Part shown: positions 18,301 to 25,187 of the stretch, piece after piece
Position numbering within the stretch: position 1 is the first letter of the stretch
Layout of the letters: every line of letters begins with the position of its first letter
Assembly: GCF_003610735.1 (NCBI RefSeq)
Contig: NZ_RAQM01000007.1
Span: forward strand, 496,001 to 560,000
DNA from: Tenacibaculum lutimaris
GTDB taxonomy: Bacteria; Bacteroidota; Bacteroidia; Flavobacteriales; Flavobacteriaceae
Length of the DNA: 64,000 nucleotides
Reading direction: 5' to 3'
The notes under the pieces: generated by a model
Seen by the model: only the letters and a program-made list of their open reading frames with translations
Database searches by the model: none
What the model was told of the DNA's origin: nothing
Position numbers and translations under genes: made by a program

Positions 18301-18627
18301 CAAAAATACCTTCAACAAACTTTCCAGCTAGAAAAACTACCTAAAAAACTTCAAAACTGGCACGAGTTAGAATTTGGAGACTTTATAAAAGAGCTTAACA
18401 AAGCAATAAAAGCAAATAACAAACAACGTGTTAAAGATGGTTTAGAAGAAGTGCCAACGCTAACCAAAAAAGACGAGTTTGAGTGGTTAGACCTATTTGA
18501 AGAGAACAAACAAAAAGCACAAGCCTTACAAAACCAAATAACGCAAACCGACGCAGCAATTGATGCTATGGTGTATGAGTTGTACGGTTTAACTGAAGAA
18601 GAAATAAAAATTGTAGAGAATAGTTAA
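15325..18627 (+). CDS. Type IIG restriction-modification enzyme (nuclease-methyltransferase fusion)
   Basis: Single-chain restriction and modification enzyme of 1,100 residues, expected to protect its host from phage. The N-terminal PD-(D/E)XK nuclease site is Asp88...Glu102-Leu-Lys104 (IELKGT). An N6-adenine methyltransferase core follows, with SAM-binding motif I DPACGSGAF (from Asp473) and catalytic motif IV NPPY (596-599). The C-terminal third (~750-1050) is the target-recognition region, of the Eco57I/TaqI-C kind, and contains the GxxLRGRDLTRYG-like segment. All key residues are present. It forms the element's main cargo, with its own upstream non-coding region. Related BREX/DISARM methylases lack the N-terminal nuclease, which argues for IIG. 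Confidence 0.9.
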   Translation: MALYQPSVLKHYLKLQDSDALNKAYKKYTKYFLNPTIQDNIRSSKEEEYQGIFLTELFVNVLDYTLKPNANYNLVAEYKNQNNARKADGAILSNETAIGVIELKGTNTKDLESIRKQAFDYKTNQKGCVYVITSNFEKLRFYINDATEFEEFNLFALTQDQFALLYLCLQKDNILNNVPLAIKEASVVEEEKITKQFYKDYSLFKRELYRDLVKRNARQLKNEAQLRITATQTQEATEEEQKELLRLEKNVKLTLFKKSQKLIDRYLFIFFAEDRALLPPNSTQQILDKWKNDVDFGDERPLYDLFKQYFNFLDQGRAGTKSRAEIYAYNGGLFKPDTILDALEIDNELLYKHTSKLAAYDFESQVDVNILGHIFENSLNEIESVNAEIEGGEFDKQKSKRKKDGVFYTPKYITKYIVENTVGKLCEEKKTELGFKEEEYFKGRKKRQKATIEKLVGILDAYRDWLLQLTICDPACGSGAFLNQALNFLIAEHNYIDELKTKVLGGGFQFPDIENTILENNIYGVDLNEESVEIAKLSLWLRTAQPRRKLNDLSSNIKCGNSLIDSKTVAGDKAFNWQEQFPQVFAKGGFDVIIGNPPYVNLERMKEVSIALQKQGYLTYNKRGDLYILFVEKAFSLVKENGYCSYIMPNKWLQAGYGENLRAFFLTKELQQLIDFGDIQIFDGATTYPCIFIAKNNEPKKKINVSVLKSTNAFDFETIVNSSNESFEITDFSKETWVISSKLEKSLLNRLTKNKSLEEFVNGEANYGIKFGLTEAFLIDSKKRQELINQDINSEKIIGSILRGRDLTRYGKPIKDSLDSIILAGFGTYKFIEKDYPAIYNHLLKYEDKLKKRGQCNGSKMSDEKPFLGQHHWLELDNNPSEAYLSLYKKPKIMYQAFQVKPCFIFDEQELYCNNSMWIIPTDNKALLGVLNSKMGWFLITKYCTQIQNGCQLIWKYFGKIPVPELNNSDLDLKVDEMLLLNENFQIINNKFQKYLQQTFQLEKLPKKLQNWHELEFGDFIKELNKAIKANNKQRVKDGLEEVPTLTKKDEFEWLDLFEENKQKAQALQNQITQTDAAIDAMVYELYGLTEEEIKIVENS

Positions 18628-18652
18628 TGTTAGTGATAAAAAGAGTATAAAA

Positions 18653-19573
18653 ATGTCAACAAGTTTATATGCAATATCAAACATAACATTATCTAAAAAG
18701 GTAAACGTTGAGTTTTTAAATGCCAAAATTCAAGAGCTTAAAGCGTTAAATTGGAAGTTTATAAATAGCCTTTTTATTAATGAAAACGGAGAAGAAACAA
18801 GTATACAAAATAATGAAGACTGGCATTATGAGGTAATTAATGAAGATGGTTTTTTAGAAGTAGATTTTACAGGAAGTTTTTGTTTTACTATTACACTAAT
18901 GCCTAATATAGCTTTTGTAAGTACAATTTACAAGTATCGTATGCTATATGAGTTAAATGAGCATCAAGATATTTTAGAAAATTTCAGAGTAAACTTATAT
19001 AATTTAATCACAATTTTTGGTGGTACTGAAGTAATTTTTTTAGCAGATAATGCAACTAATAAGCTAAATAATTATTTAGAGTTAATGGCTTGGGAAAATG
19101 TGCCTTACAACGATATAAAAAATAAAATGATTAATGAGTTTGGGCAGCCTATTATAGATTACAGTTTGTTGGATTATAGTAAATTATCGTATAGTAACAT
19201 TAACGAATTTGTATTAGATGATTTAAGCAATGTTTTACCTATAACGTTGTTTAAAGTTGGTACAGAAGGCGGAGCAATATCAATTTATAAATCTAAGAAG
19301 GAAAATACCAATAGCTTTTATTATTTCTTTAAAGTTAATGAAGGCATTTATGAATCAGATAGTGGAGGTATAGGATTACCTAGAATAGAATATGAAGAAT
19401 TTGATACCTTTACATCAGCATATAAAAAATGTAAGGAAAAATACAATTATTTACTACAATTATACCCTGTTTATGTTGATAGGGAAATTCATGAGTTTAT
19501 TAAAACAGAATTAGAAAAAGAAAGTTTAAGCAGTAGTAGTTTAGACAATTGGGAAAGAAAATTAAAAAATTGA
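18653..19573 (+). CDS. Unknown cargo protein next to the restriction enzyme
   Basis: 306-residue protein of unknown function, beginning 25 bases after the restriction enzyme stop codon and likely in the same transcript. It is acidic, without signal peptide or membrane helix. It has a beta-rich N-terminal part (residues ~25-110, DWHYEVINEDGFLEVDFTG region) and a helical C-terminal part. The last 40 residues (SAYKKCKEKYNYLLQLYPVYVDREI) look like a closing helical pair. Being the last gene before attR, it could be an accessory to the defence gene or a separate cargo gene. Confidence 0.65.
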   Translation: MSTSLYAISNITLSKKVNVEFLNAKIQELKALNWKFINSLFINENGEETSIQNNEDWHYEVINEDGFLEVDFTGSFCFTITLMPNIAFVSTIYKYRMLYELNEHQDILENFRVNLYNLITIFGGTEVIFLADNATNKLNNYLELMAWENVPYNDIKNKMINEFGQPIIDYSLLDYSKLSYSNINEFVLDDLSNVLPITLFKVGTEGGAISIYKSKKENTNSFYYFFKVNEGIYESDSGGIGLPRIEYEEFDTFTSAYKKCKEKYNYLLQLYPVYVDREIHEFIKTELEKESLSSSSLDNWERKLKN

Positions 19574-19619
19574 CTTAGATTATTTTGAAGAATAATTAAG
19601 GTGTGAGGTTAAATATTTT

Positions 19620-19639
19620 TTGACACCTAAATTGACACC
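19620..19639. repeat. Right arm-type repeat
   Basis: Second copy of TTGACACCTAAATTGACACC, same orientation as 10706-10725 and 45 bases inside attR. Confidence 0.7.
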
Positions 19640-19640
19640 T

Positions 19641-19680
19641 TAAAAACAAAAACCCTGTAAAATTAGTATTTACAGGGTTT
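19641..19680 (-). terminator. Element-supplied terminator of ssrA
   Basis: 12-bp perfect stem AAACCCTGTAAA (19650-19661) with TTTACAGGGTTT (19669-19680); on the minus strand it is followed by TTTTTGTTTTTA. It starts six bases after the tmRNA 3' end but lies inside the element, so the element replaces the terminator it displaced. Confidence 0.88.
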
Positions 19681-19684
19681 ATTT

Positions 19685-19701
19685 GTGGAGACGCCGAGAA
19701 T
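19685..19701. repeat. attR core inside the tmRNA 3' end
   Basis: GTGGAGACGCCGAGAAT, the same 17 bases as attL. Sixteen of them are the last nucleotides of the tmRNA gene, including the encoded CCA, so integration restores a complete ssrA. Confidence 0.92.
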
Positions 19702-20078
19702 CGAACTCGGGTCCAAACAAGCAGCTCAAAGGCTTTCTACATACTTAGTTTTTGTTTAATTTTAGATTAAAACCTGACCAAAAACAGCCCATTTTTAACT
19801 TAGCTTCTTAAATTTCGAAAACCTATCGAAGCACTAAGTTTTCTATGTTTACTTTTACGATGCCCAAAAATGAAACGCCGTAAACCAAGGCTTTTCGTGG
19901 ACATTTAGCTTGCGCACCTAGTGCGCCGAGGCTCTATCTTACTATAAATTCAGATTAAGCAGCTAAAGCGTAGTTATCTTCGCCGTTTAAATGTTTGAAA
20001 TAAGTTTAACGAGTTATCATTTCACTCCTCGGTATGCTTACATTTTCACTCGTCTTGCTGTCAAAACCAGTCGTCCCC
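19686..20078 (-). ncRNA. ssrA: Transfer-messenger RNA (tmRNA)
   Basis: 393-nt tmRNA that rescues stalled ribosomes with SmpB. The 5' end GGGGACGACTGGTTTTGACA and the 3' end with T-arm GGGTTCGA-like segment and CGTCTCCA pair as a 7-bp acceptor stem with one G-U. The tag reading frame on the minus strand, 19984 to 19955, encodes GEDNYALAA followed by TAA, close to the usual ALAA degradation tag. The GGC at 19984-19982 is the likely resume codon. The gene is whole; its 3' sixteen bases belong to attR of the integrated element. Confidence 0.97.
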
Positions 20079-20085
20079 AATATGT

Positions 20086-20093
20086 CAAAGATA
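20086..20093 (-). promoter_or_regulatory. Promoter -7 element of ssrA
   Basis: On the minus strand TATCTTTG, a perfect Bacteroidota TAnnTTTG box, lies seven bases before the tmRNA 5' G. A clear TTTG -33 box is not seen at the usual distance. Confidence 0.65.
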
Positions 20094-20290
20094 TGTCAAA
20101 AACCATTCCTTTCTATATAAAATAACAGAATGTCAGGTTTTATGATTTAATTTGTATTTATAAAATACAGATAGGTGGCAAATATAAAAAAATACTATTT
20201 GTACAATCACTTTAAAACAAGTATTTTCGCTACTATTGTTATATATATAACATTATATGTAAAGTTGTTTAATTTTAATACAAGTAAAGA

Positions 20291-21499
20291 ATGAAATTCG
20301 GAATTATAAAAGAGCGTAAAAATCCACCAGATAGAAGAGTTGTATTTTCACCTGAAAAGTTGCAAGAATTTAAAAAGCAGTTTCCTCAAGCGGAAATAGT
20401 GGTAGAAAGTTCTAATATTCGAGTTTTTTCTGATAAAGCCTATAAAAATGCTGGGTTCGAAGTAACCAATGACGTTTCAGATTGTGATGTGTTATTAGGT
20501 GTAAAAGAAGTTCCTGTTGACGAATTAATTCCAAATAAAAAATACTTTTTCTTTAGTCATACTATCAAAAAACAGCCATACAACCGTAAGTTGTTAAAAG
20601 CGATGCTAGAAAAAAATATTGAAATGTTTGATCATGAAACCATTGTGCAAGAAAACGGAGCACGATTAATTGGTTTTGGTCGTTATGCAGGTTTAGTAGG
20701 TGCATATAATGGTTTCAGGGCTTTGGGCTTACGTGAAGGTTTATTCAATTTACCTAAAGTAGAAACCTTAGCCGATTTAGATGCGGTAAAAGCTGAATTA
20801 GATAAAATTAGTTTACCTAACATAAAAATATTGCTAACAGGAACAGGAAAAGTAGCTAAGGGGGCTCAAGAAATATTAGACCATCTAAAAATTAAACAAG
20901 TAAGTGATGCTTTGTATTTAACAAGTGAGTTTACTGAGCCAGTATATTGTATAGCTGATGTAATGGAATATGCAAAACGTAAAGATGGTAAAGTAGGAGA
21001 TAAGTTTGAGTTTTATAAAGATCCAACTGGTTACGAAAGTAATTTTATGTCGTATGCTAAACAAACTGATTTCTTTATAGCTGGTCATTTTTATGGAGAT
21101 GGAGCTCCGTATTTATTTACACGTGAAGATGCTAAACATCCTGAGTTTAGAATAAAGTATGTAGCTGATATTTCATGTGATATTGACGGACCTGTAGCAT
21201 CAACATTAAGAGCTTCTACAATAGCTGATCCTATTTATGGTTACAATCCAGAAACGGAATCAGAAATTGATTATAAAGATGAAAAAGCCATCACGGTAAT
21301 GGCTGTAGATAATTTACCTTGTGAGTTACCTAAAGATGCTAGTGAAGGTTTTGGAGAAATGTTTTTAGAGCATGTAATTCCTGCATTTTATAACAATGAT
21401 AAAGATGGAATTTTAGCTCGATCAAAAATGACAACAAATACTGGTAAATTAACTGAACGTTATGCATATTTGCAGGATTACGTAGACGGAAAAGAATAA
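20291..21499 (+). CDS. Saccharopine dehydrogenase-like NAD(P)-dependent oxidoreductase
   Basis: 402-residue cytosolic enzyme of the alanine dehydrogenase/saccharopine dehydrogenase (lysine-forming, LYS1-like) fold. The N-terminal domain has the family start MKFGIIKERKNPPDRRVVF and the substrate-loop GARLIGFGRYAGLVGAYNG. The nucleotide-binding domain follows near residue 180 (ILLTGTGKVAKGAQE, GxGxxxxG). The C-terminal half contains YVADISCDIDGPVAST, a conserved active-site segment of this family. Flavobacteria do not normally use the fungal lysine route, so the physiological substrate is uncertain; annotation in relatives is the same. Confidence 0.85.
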   Translation: MKFGIIKERKNPPDRRVVFSPEKLQEFKKQFPQAEIVVESSNIRVFSDKAYKNAGFEVTNDVSDCDVLLGVKEVPVDELIPNKKYFFFSHTIKKQPYNRKLLKAMLEKNIEMFDHETIVQENGARLIGFGRYAGLVGAYNGFRALGLREGLFNLPKVETLADLDAVKAELDKISLPNIKILLTGTGKVAKGAQEILDHLKIKQVSDALYLTSEFTEPVYCIADVMEYAKRKDGKVGDKFEFYKDPTGYESNFMSYAKQTDFFIAGHFYGDGAPYLFTREDAKHPEFRIKYVADISCDIDGPVASTLRASTIADPIYGYNPETESEIDYKDEKAITVMAVDNLPCELPKDASEGFGEMFLEHVIPAFYNNDKDGILARSKMTTNTGKLTERYAYLQDYVDGKE

Positions 21500-21510
21500 C
21501 ACAATTTAAC

Positions 21511-21536
21511 TTCCGCTTCGGCGGGATTTTTTATTT
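21511..21536 (+). terminator. Terminator of the saccharopine dehydrogenase-like gene
   Basis: Short GC stem TTCCGC with GCGGGA (one G-T wobble) around a TTCG tetraloop, then ATTTTTTATTT. Confidence 0.8.
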
Positions 21537-21540
21537 AAAT

Positions 21541-21762
21541 ATGATACCAGACAAGCAATTTTTAATTGATACAGCAAACATGAGAATGCCTTTTGGTAAA
21601 TATAAAGGAACGTATTTAATTGAAATTCCTGAATATTATATTGTTTGGTATAAAAATAAAGGTTTTCCTAAAGGTAAATTAGGTACAATGTTAGAGTTGG
21701 TTTATGAATTGAAGTTAAACGGACTAGAAGATATTTTGAGGAAAATTCGTCGAGTTTCTTAA
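21541..21762 (+). CDS. DUF3820 family protein
   Basis: 73-residue protein with the DUF3820 signature: MPFGKYKGTYLIEIPEYYIVWY followed by a GFPKGKLGTMLELVYELKLNG segment. The family is found across bacteria, sometimes fused to or near nucleases and exonucleases, and its biochemical role is not established. The start follows directly on the upstream terminator, so its promoter must overlap it or it is expressed by read-through. The DUF1801 gene starts nine bases after its stop codon. Confidence 0.85.
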   Translation: MIPDKQFLIDTANMRMPFGKYKGTYLIEIPEYYIVWYKNKGFPKGKLGTMLELVYELKLNGLEDILRKIRRVS

Positions 21763-21771
21763 ATTTGGTAA

Positions 21772-22140
21772 ATGAAACCAGCTGAAGAATATATACTCAA
21801 ACAACCAGAACCATTCAAGTCTATTTTACTGCATCTGCAGGTATTGATAGAAAGTAATTTTCAAGATTTAGAACTAAAGTATAAGTGGAAAATACCAGTA
21901 TATTATATTAACGGTAAACAACTGTGCTATATGAATGCATCCCATAAAAAAGGTTTTGTTGACGTTGGATTTTGGGCAAAAGGTATTTTAGAAGATTTTG
22001 ATGCTTTTTTAGTTTCGGAAGGAAGAACAGTGGTAAAATCACTCCGTTATTCATCAATAGAAGAAATTAACGAAGAAATACTACTACAAGTTTTAGAAGA
22101 AGTAGCAAAACACAATCATAAAGGTTTTTGGAGGAAATAA
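21772..22140 (+). CDS. DUF1801 domain protein
   Basis: 122-residue cytosolic protein of the YdhG/DUF1801 type. Visible family features are the N-terminal helix around PFKSILLHLQVLIES, the strand pair LKYKWKIPVYYINGKQLCYMNASHKKGFVDVGFW and the closing helices. Function is unknown in the family; some members are linked to iron or stress. It is paired with the DUF3820 gene and convergent with the transglutaminase gene; the two coding regions abut at 22140/22141. Confidence 0.85.
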   Translation: MKPAEEYILKQPEPFKSILLHLQVLIESNFQDLELKYKWKIPVYYINGKQLCYMNASHKKGFVDVGFWAKGILEDFDAFLVSEGRTVVKSLRYSSIEEINEEILLQVLEEVAKHNHKGFWRK

Positions 22141-23091
22141 TTACTGAATCAAGAATTCAAGCATAACCTCTTTATCTATGATTAAAAATAGCTGTTTGCT
22201 ATTTTCAAGAGGAGAGGTTGTAATTGTGGCAACATTATTTTTGATAGATATGCTGTGTGGTTTTACTGCATATCGGTATCCACTATATCCAAAGAAAACT
22301 GATTGATTAGGACGTAGATTTTTTATTTTTAATTCAATAATAGAATCTTTTTCTAACAGCCCTTTAGAAGGAGTTATTAATTCTAAATCTGATTTTAAAA
22401 AGGCAGCATCATAAATTGGTTGGTTATAAAAATCTTTTTTATCCATTCTACCAACTCTTAATTGCCAAAGTTTCTTTTCAGGGAAATGAGTTTTAAAGTA
22501 TTTTTTTTTTGGAAAATTGAAGTAGTAAGCATTAAATGAAGGTTGCCATCTGTTATTATTCACAACACCAGCTGCCCATGTAGCATCAATATAAATCCAT
22601 TTATCATTCAGCTTAACAGCGTTCCAAGCATGATTTGAGCTGGTTTTAGGATTAGCTATATCGTTTGAGGAATTTCTGATATATCCTTTTATAACTTCAT
22701 TCTCAATCTGAAGTATTGAGCAAATTTTCGCAAAAGTTTGCGCATATCCCTCACAAATGGCTTTTCGAGTCAATAAAGTTTCGTTAACAATATCGTCTTT
22801 TATAGCCTGTAGCTTTTCTAATTTTTCTTGCTCATTCCTGTATCTAAAGGAGATTCTTTTTTGCTTCGGGTTGTAATATCCTTCCAAATCATATCTAATA
22901 TTATGAGCAAGCCAATAAAACGCAGCCTGTACTTGCTGTTCTTCAGTTTTAAAATCGTTTGCAATCTGCTGAGCTAGACGTTCTACTTCACTAAATTTAG
23001 GGTAACTATTAACTTTCTCTTCAATTAAAGAAAAGTCTTGTGCACTTACGATAGTAGTAACTAGAAAGAATAAAAAAAGAAGTTGTTTCAT
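22141..23091 (-). CDS. Exported transglutaminase-like protein
   Basis: Secreted or periplasmic protein of 316 residues from the ATG at 23091, chosen because it gives a clean signal peptide (MKQLLFLFFLVTTIVSAQ); an upstream ATG at 23109 would add six residues. The transglutaminase-like core has Cys in RKAICEGYAQTFAKI, His in TSSNHAWNAVKL and Asp in WIYIDATWAAG, the full Cys-His-Asp triad. The C-terminal ~90 residues form a beta-rich extra domain. Such bacterial proteins are mostly proteases or peptide-processing enzymes; the substrate is unknown. Confidence 0.88.
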   Translation of the reverse strand: MKQLLFLFFLVTTIVSAQDFSLIEEKVNSYPKFSEVERLAQQIANDFKTEEQQVQAAFYWLAHNIRYDLEGYYNPKQKRISFRYRNEQEKLEKLQAIKDDIVNETLLTRKAICEGYAQTFAKICSILQIENEVIKGYIRNSSNDIANPKTSSNHAWNAVKLNDKWIYIDATWAAGVVNNNRWQPSFNAYYFNFPKKKYFKTHFPEKKLWQLRVGRMDKKDFYNQPIYDAAFLKSDLELITPSKGLLEKDSIIELKIKNLRPNQSVFFGYSGYRYAVKPHSISIKNNVATITTSPLENSKQLFLIIDKEVMLEFLIQ

Positions 23092-23131
23092 ATATGAGTT
23101 TAAAAACAACTTTATAAAACAAAAATTGTGC

Positions 23132-23950
23132 CTATAAATTATTAATGGTTTTTCTAATTGTTACTAAGTTGGTAAGTAAACCTTCTAAATAATCAAGGTG
23201 TAACATGTTTGCTCCATCACTCTTTGCATTGGCAGGATCAAAATGAGTTTCAATAAATAACCCGTCAACATTGTTAACCACACCTGCACGAGCAATTGTT
23301 TCAATCATATCTGGACGTCCACCAGTAACACCACTTGATTGATTAGGCTGTTGTAATGAATGTGTAACATCTAATACAGTAGGAGCATATTGACGCATGG
23401 TTGGAATTCCTCGGAAATCAACAATCATATCTTGATATCCAAACATGGTACCTCTATCAGTTATCCATGCTTTTTGGTTACCAGCATCATGTACTTTTTT
23501 TACCGCATGTTGCATAGCTTCAGGACTCATAAATTGTCCTTTTTTTAAGTTAACAATTTTACCAGTTTTCGCCGCAGCTACGACCAAATCGGTTTGACGA
23601 ACTAAGAAAGCAGGTATCTGTAATACATCTACATATTGAGCTGCTTTTTCTGCATCAGAAACTTCATGAATGTCGGTTACGGTAGGAATATTAAAAGTTT
23701 CAGAAACTTTACGTAAAATTTTTAATGCTTTTTCGTTACCAATTCCTGTAAAACTATCTATTCTACTACGATTTGCTTTTTTAAAACTTCCTTTAAATAC
23801 ATAAGGAATTTCTAATTTATCTGTAATGGTAATTACTCTTTCAGCAATTCGCATTGCCATATCTTCTCCTTCAATGGCACAAGGACCAGCAAGTAAGAAA
23901 AAATTGTTTGAATTAGTATGTTTTATGTTTGGAATATCAGTTAAAGCCAT
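23132..23950 (-). CDS. kdsA: 3-deoxy-8-phosphooctulonate synthase (KDO8P synthase)
   Basis: Condenses phosphoenolpyruvate with arabinose 5-phosphate to give KDO 8-phosphate, a step of lipopolysaccharide inner-core synthesis in the cytosol. At 272 residues it has normal length, with hallmark segments AGPCAIEGED, KGSFKKANRSRIDSF, KKGQFMSPEAM, ITDRGTMFGY and VTGGRPDMI. The Cys in AGPC marks the metal-dependent class II form (metal-independent enzymes have Asn there; known family rule). It lies alone, divergent from the M28 peptidase gene. Confidence 0.96.
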   Translation of the reverse strand: MALTDIPNIKHTNSNNFFLLAGPCAIEGEDMAMRIAERVITITDKLEIPYVFKGSFKKANRSRIDSFTGIGNEKALKILRKVSETFNIPTVTDIHEVSDAEKAAQYVDVLQIPAFLVRQTDLVVAAAKTGKIVNLKKGQFMSPEAMQHAVKKVHDAGNQKAWITDRGTMFGYQDMIVDFRGIPTMRQYAPTVLDVTHSLQQPNQSSGVTGGRPDMIETIARAGVVNNVDGLFIETHFDPANAKSDGANMLHLDYLEGLLTNLVTIRKTINNL

Positions 23951-24017
23951 CCTTAAAAATTTTCAACAAAATTAAGAAATTAAATTGGTTATATTTAGGC
24001 TTTTAAATAAATAAAGA

Positions 24018-25025
24018 ATGAAAAGATTTTTATATCCATTAGCACTTGTAAGTGTATTAATTTTATTATCGTGTAAGCAGACTAAAAAGACTAGTAACGA
24101 AGTTGCTATGAATGTTGTAGAGGTAACTCAGAAAAAACAAAGTAAAGAAGAGTTAATTGATTCTATTTTAGTAAGAAAACACTTATATACACTTGCTTCA
24201 GATGAAATGGAAGGTAGAAAACCTGGTACTGAGGGGATGGAAAAAGCAACTCAGTATATAGAAAATGAATATAAAAGAATAGGTTTAAAAACTTTTGATA
24301 CATTAACTACATATCGCCAAAACTTTGAGTATAAAGGAATCAAAATGAGCAATATTATAGGCTTGTTAGAAGGAAAGTCTAAAAAAGATGAGTTTGTTAT
24401 TGTATCTGCACATCATGATCATTTAGGTATAAAGAAAGATGGAGAAGGGGATAGAATTTTTAATGGTGCGAATGATGATGCTTCTGGTGTTACCGGTGTA
24501 TTATCATTAGCTGAGTATTATGCTAAAAAAGGAAATAACGAACGTAGTATTTTGTTTGTATGTTTTACAGCTGAAGAAATGGGATTAATAGGTTCTGAAT
24601 ACTTTGGAAAAGGGATTGATGCTAGTAAATTTGTAGCTGGAATTAATTTAGAGTTAATAGGAAAACAACCAAAAACAGGACCTAAAACTGCATGGTTAAC
24701 AGGTTTTGATAAATCGGATTTTGGAAAAATAATTCAAAAGAATTTAGAAGGATCAGGATACAAGTTATTTCCAGATCCATATCCGAAATTTCAATTGTTC
24801 TTAAGATCGGATAATGCTTCTTTAGCACGTTTAGGTGTGCCGTCTCATACATTTTCAACCACTCCAATTGATATTGATGCAGATTATCATAAAGTAACAG
24901 ACGAGGCTGAAACGTTAAATATGACTGTTTTAACAGAAACTGTTAAAGCAGTTGCTAGAGGAACTCAAAGCATTATTGAAGGAAAAGATACACCTACTAG
25001 AGTTAATATGGAGCAAACATATTGA
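24018..25025 (+). CDS. M28 family zinc aminopeptidase, lipoprotein
   Basis: 335-residue lipid-anchored peptidase. The lipobox is ILLSC (Cys19). The M28 di-zinc site is complete: His and Asp in SAHHDHLG, bridging Asp in NGANDDASGV, the Glu pair in TAEEMGLIGS, a ligand Asp/Glu around LELIG, and a distal His in ADYHKVTDE. It should trim N-terminal residues from peptides in the periplasm or at the outer membrane, complementing the DPP7 and S8 peptidases of this window. A strong terminator follows. Confidence 0.92.
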   Translation: MKRFLYPLALVSVLILLSCKQTKKTSNEVAMNVVEVTQKKQSKEELIDSILVRKHLYTLASDEMEGRKPGTEGMEKATQYIENEYKRIGLKTFDTLTTYRQNFEYKGIKMSNIIGLLEGKSKKDEFVIVSAHHDHLGIKKDGEGDRIFNGANDDASGVTGVLSLAEYYAKKGNNERSILFVCFTAEEMGLIGSEYFGKGIDASKFVAGINLELIGKQPKTGPKTAWLTGFDKSDFGKIIQKNLEGSGYKLFPDPYPKFQLFLRSDNASLARLGVPSHTFSTTPIDIDADYHKVTDEAETLNMTVLTETVKAVARGTQSIIEGKDTPTRVNMEQTY

Positions 25026-25035
25026 AAACTTAAAG

Positions 25036-25064
25036 TAAAAAAGGAGCCATGAGCTCCTTTTTTA
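25036..25064 (+). terminator. Terminator of the M28 peptidase gene
   Basis: Stem AAAAAAGGAGC with GCTCCTTTTTT around a five-base loop, continuing into a T tract. Confidence 0.9.
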
Positions 25065-25187
25065 TTGGGATCAGGTATTGTGTTTTTAGTAAAATGTTAA
25101 TTTTGTGTTAGTTAAATCAATTAAAGTGTTAAAATTGTATTAAAATTTTACTATATTCGAAAAGTTTTAATTTAAACCCCTTCGAAA

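Larger units (their letters stand above)
10574..19701. mobile_element. Integrative element inserted in the 3' end of ssrA
   Basis: A 9.1-kb element bounded by 17-bp direct repeats derived from the tmRNA 3' end, with a tyrosine recombinase gene reading inward from one end. Contents in order: integrase, unknown 280-residue protein, HTH protein, unknown 106-residue protein, SF3 helicase-like replication protein, hairpin-rich non-coding region, type IIG restriction-modification enzyme, unknown 306-residue protein. All genes are on the + strand. There are no capsid, tail, relaxase or conjugation genes, so it resembles a phage satellite or a small integrative plasmid-like island that relies on a helper for transfer. 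Its cargo appears to be defence. Confidence 0.9.

Noticed and set aside
22141-23091. Transglutaminase-like protein as a RiPP leader protease
   Set aside because: It has a signal peptide and lies 13 kb from the peptide cluster, so nothing links it to that system.
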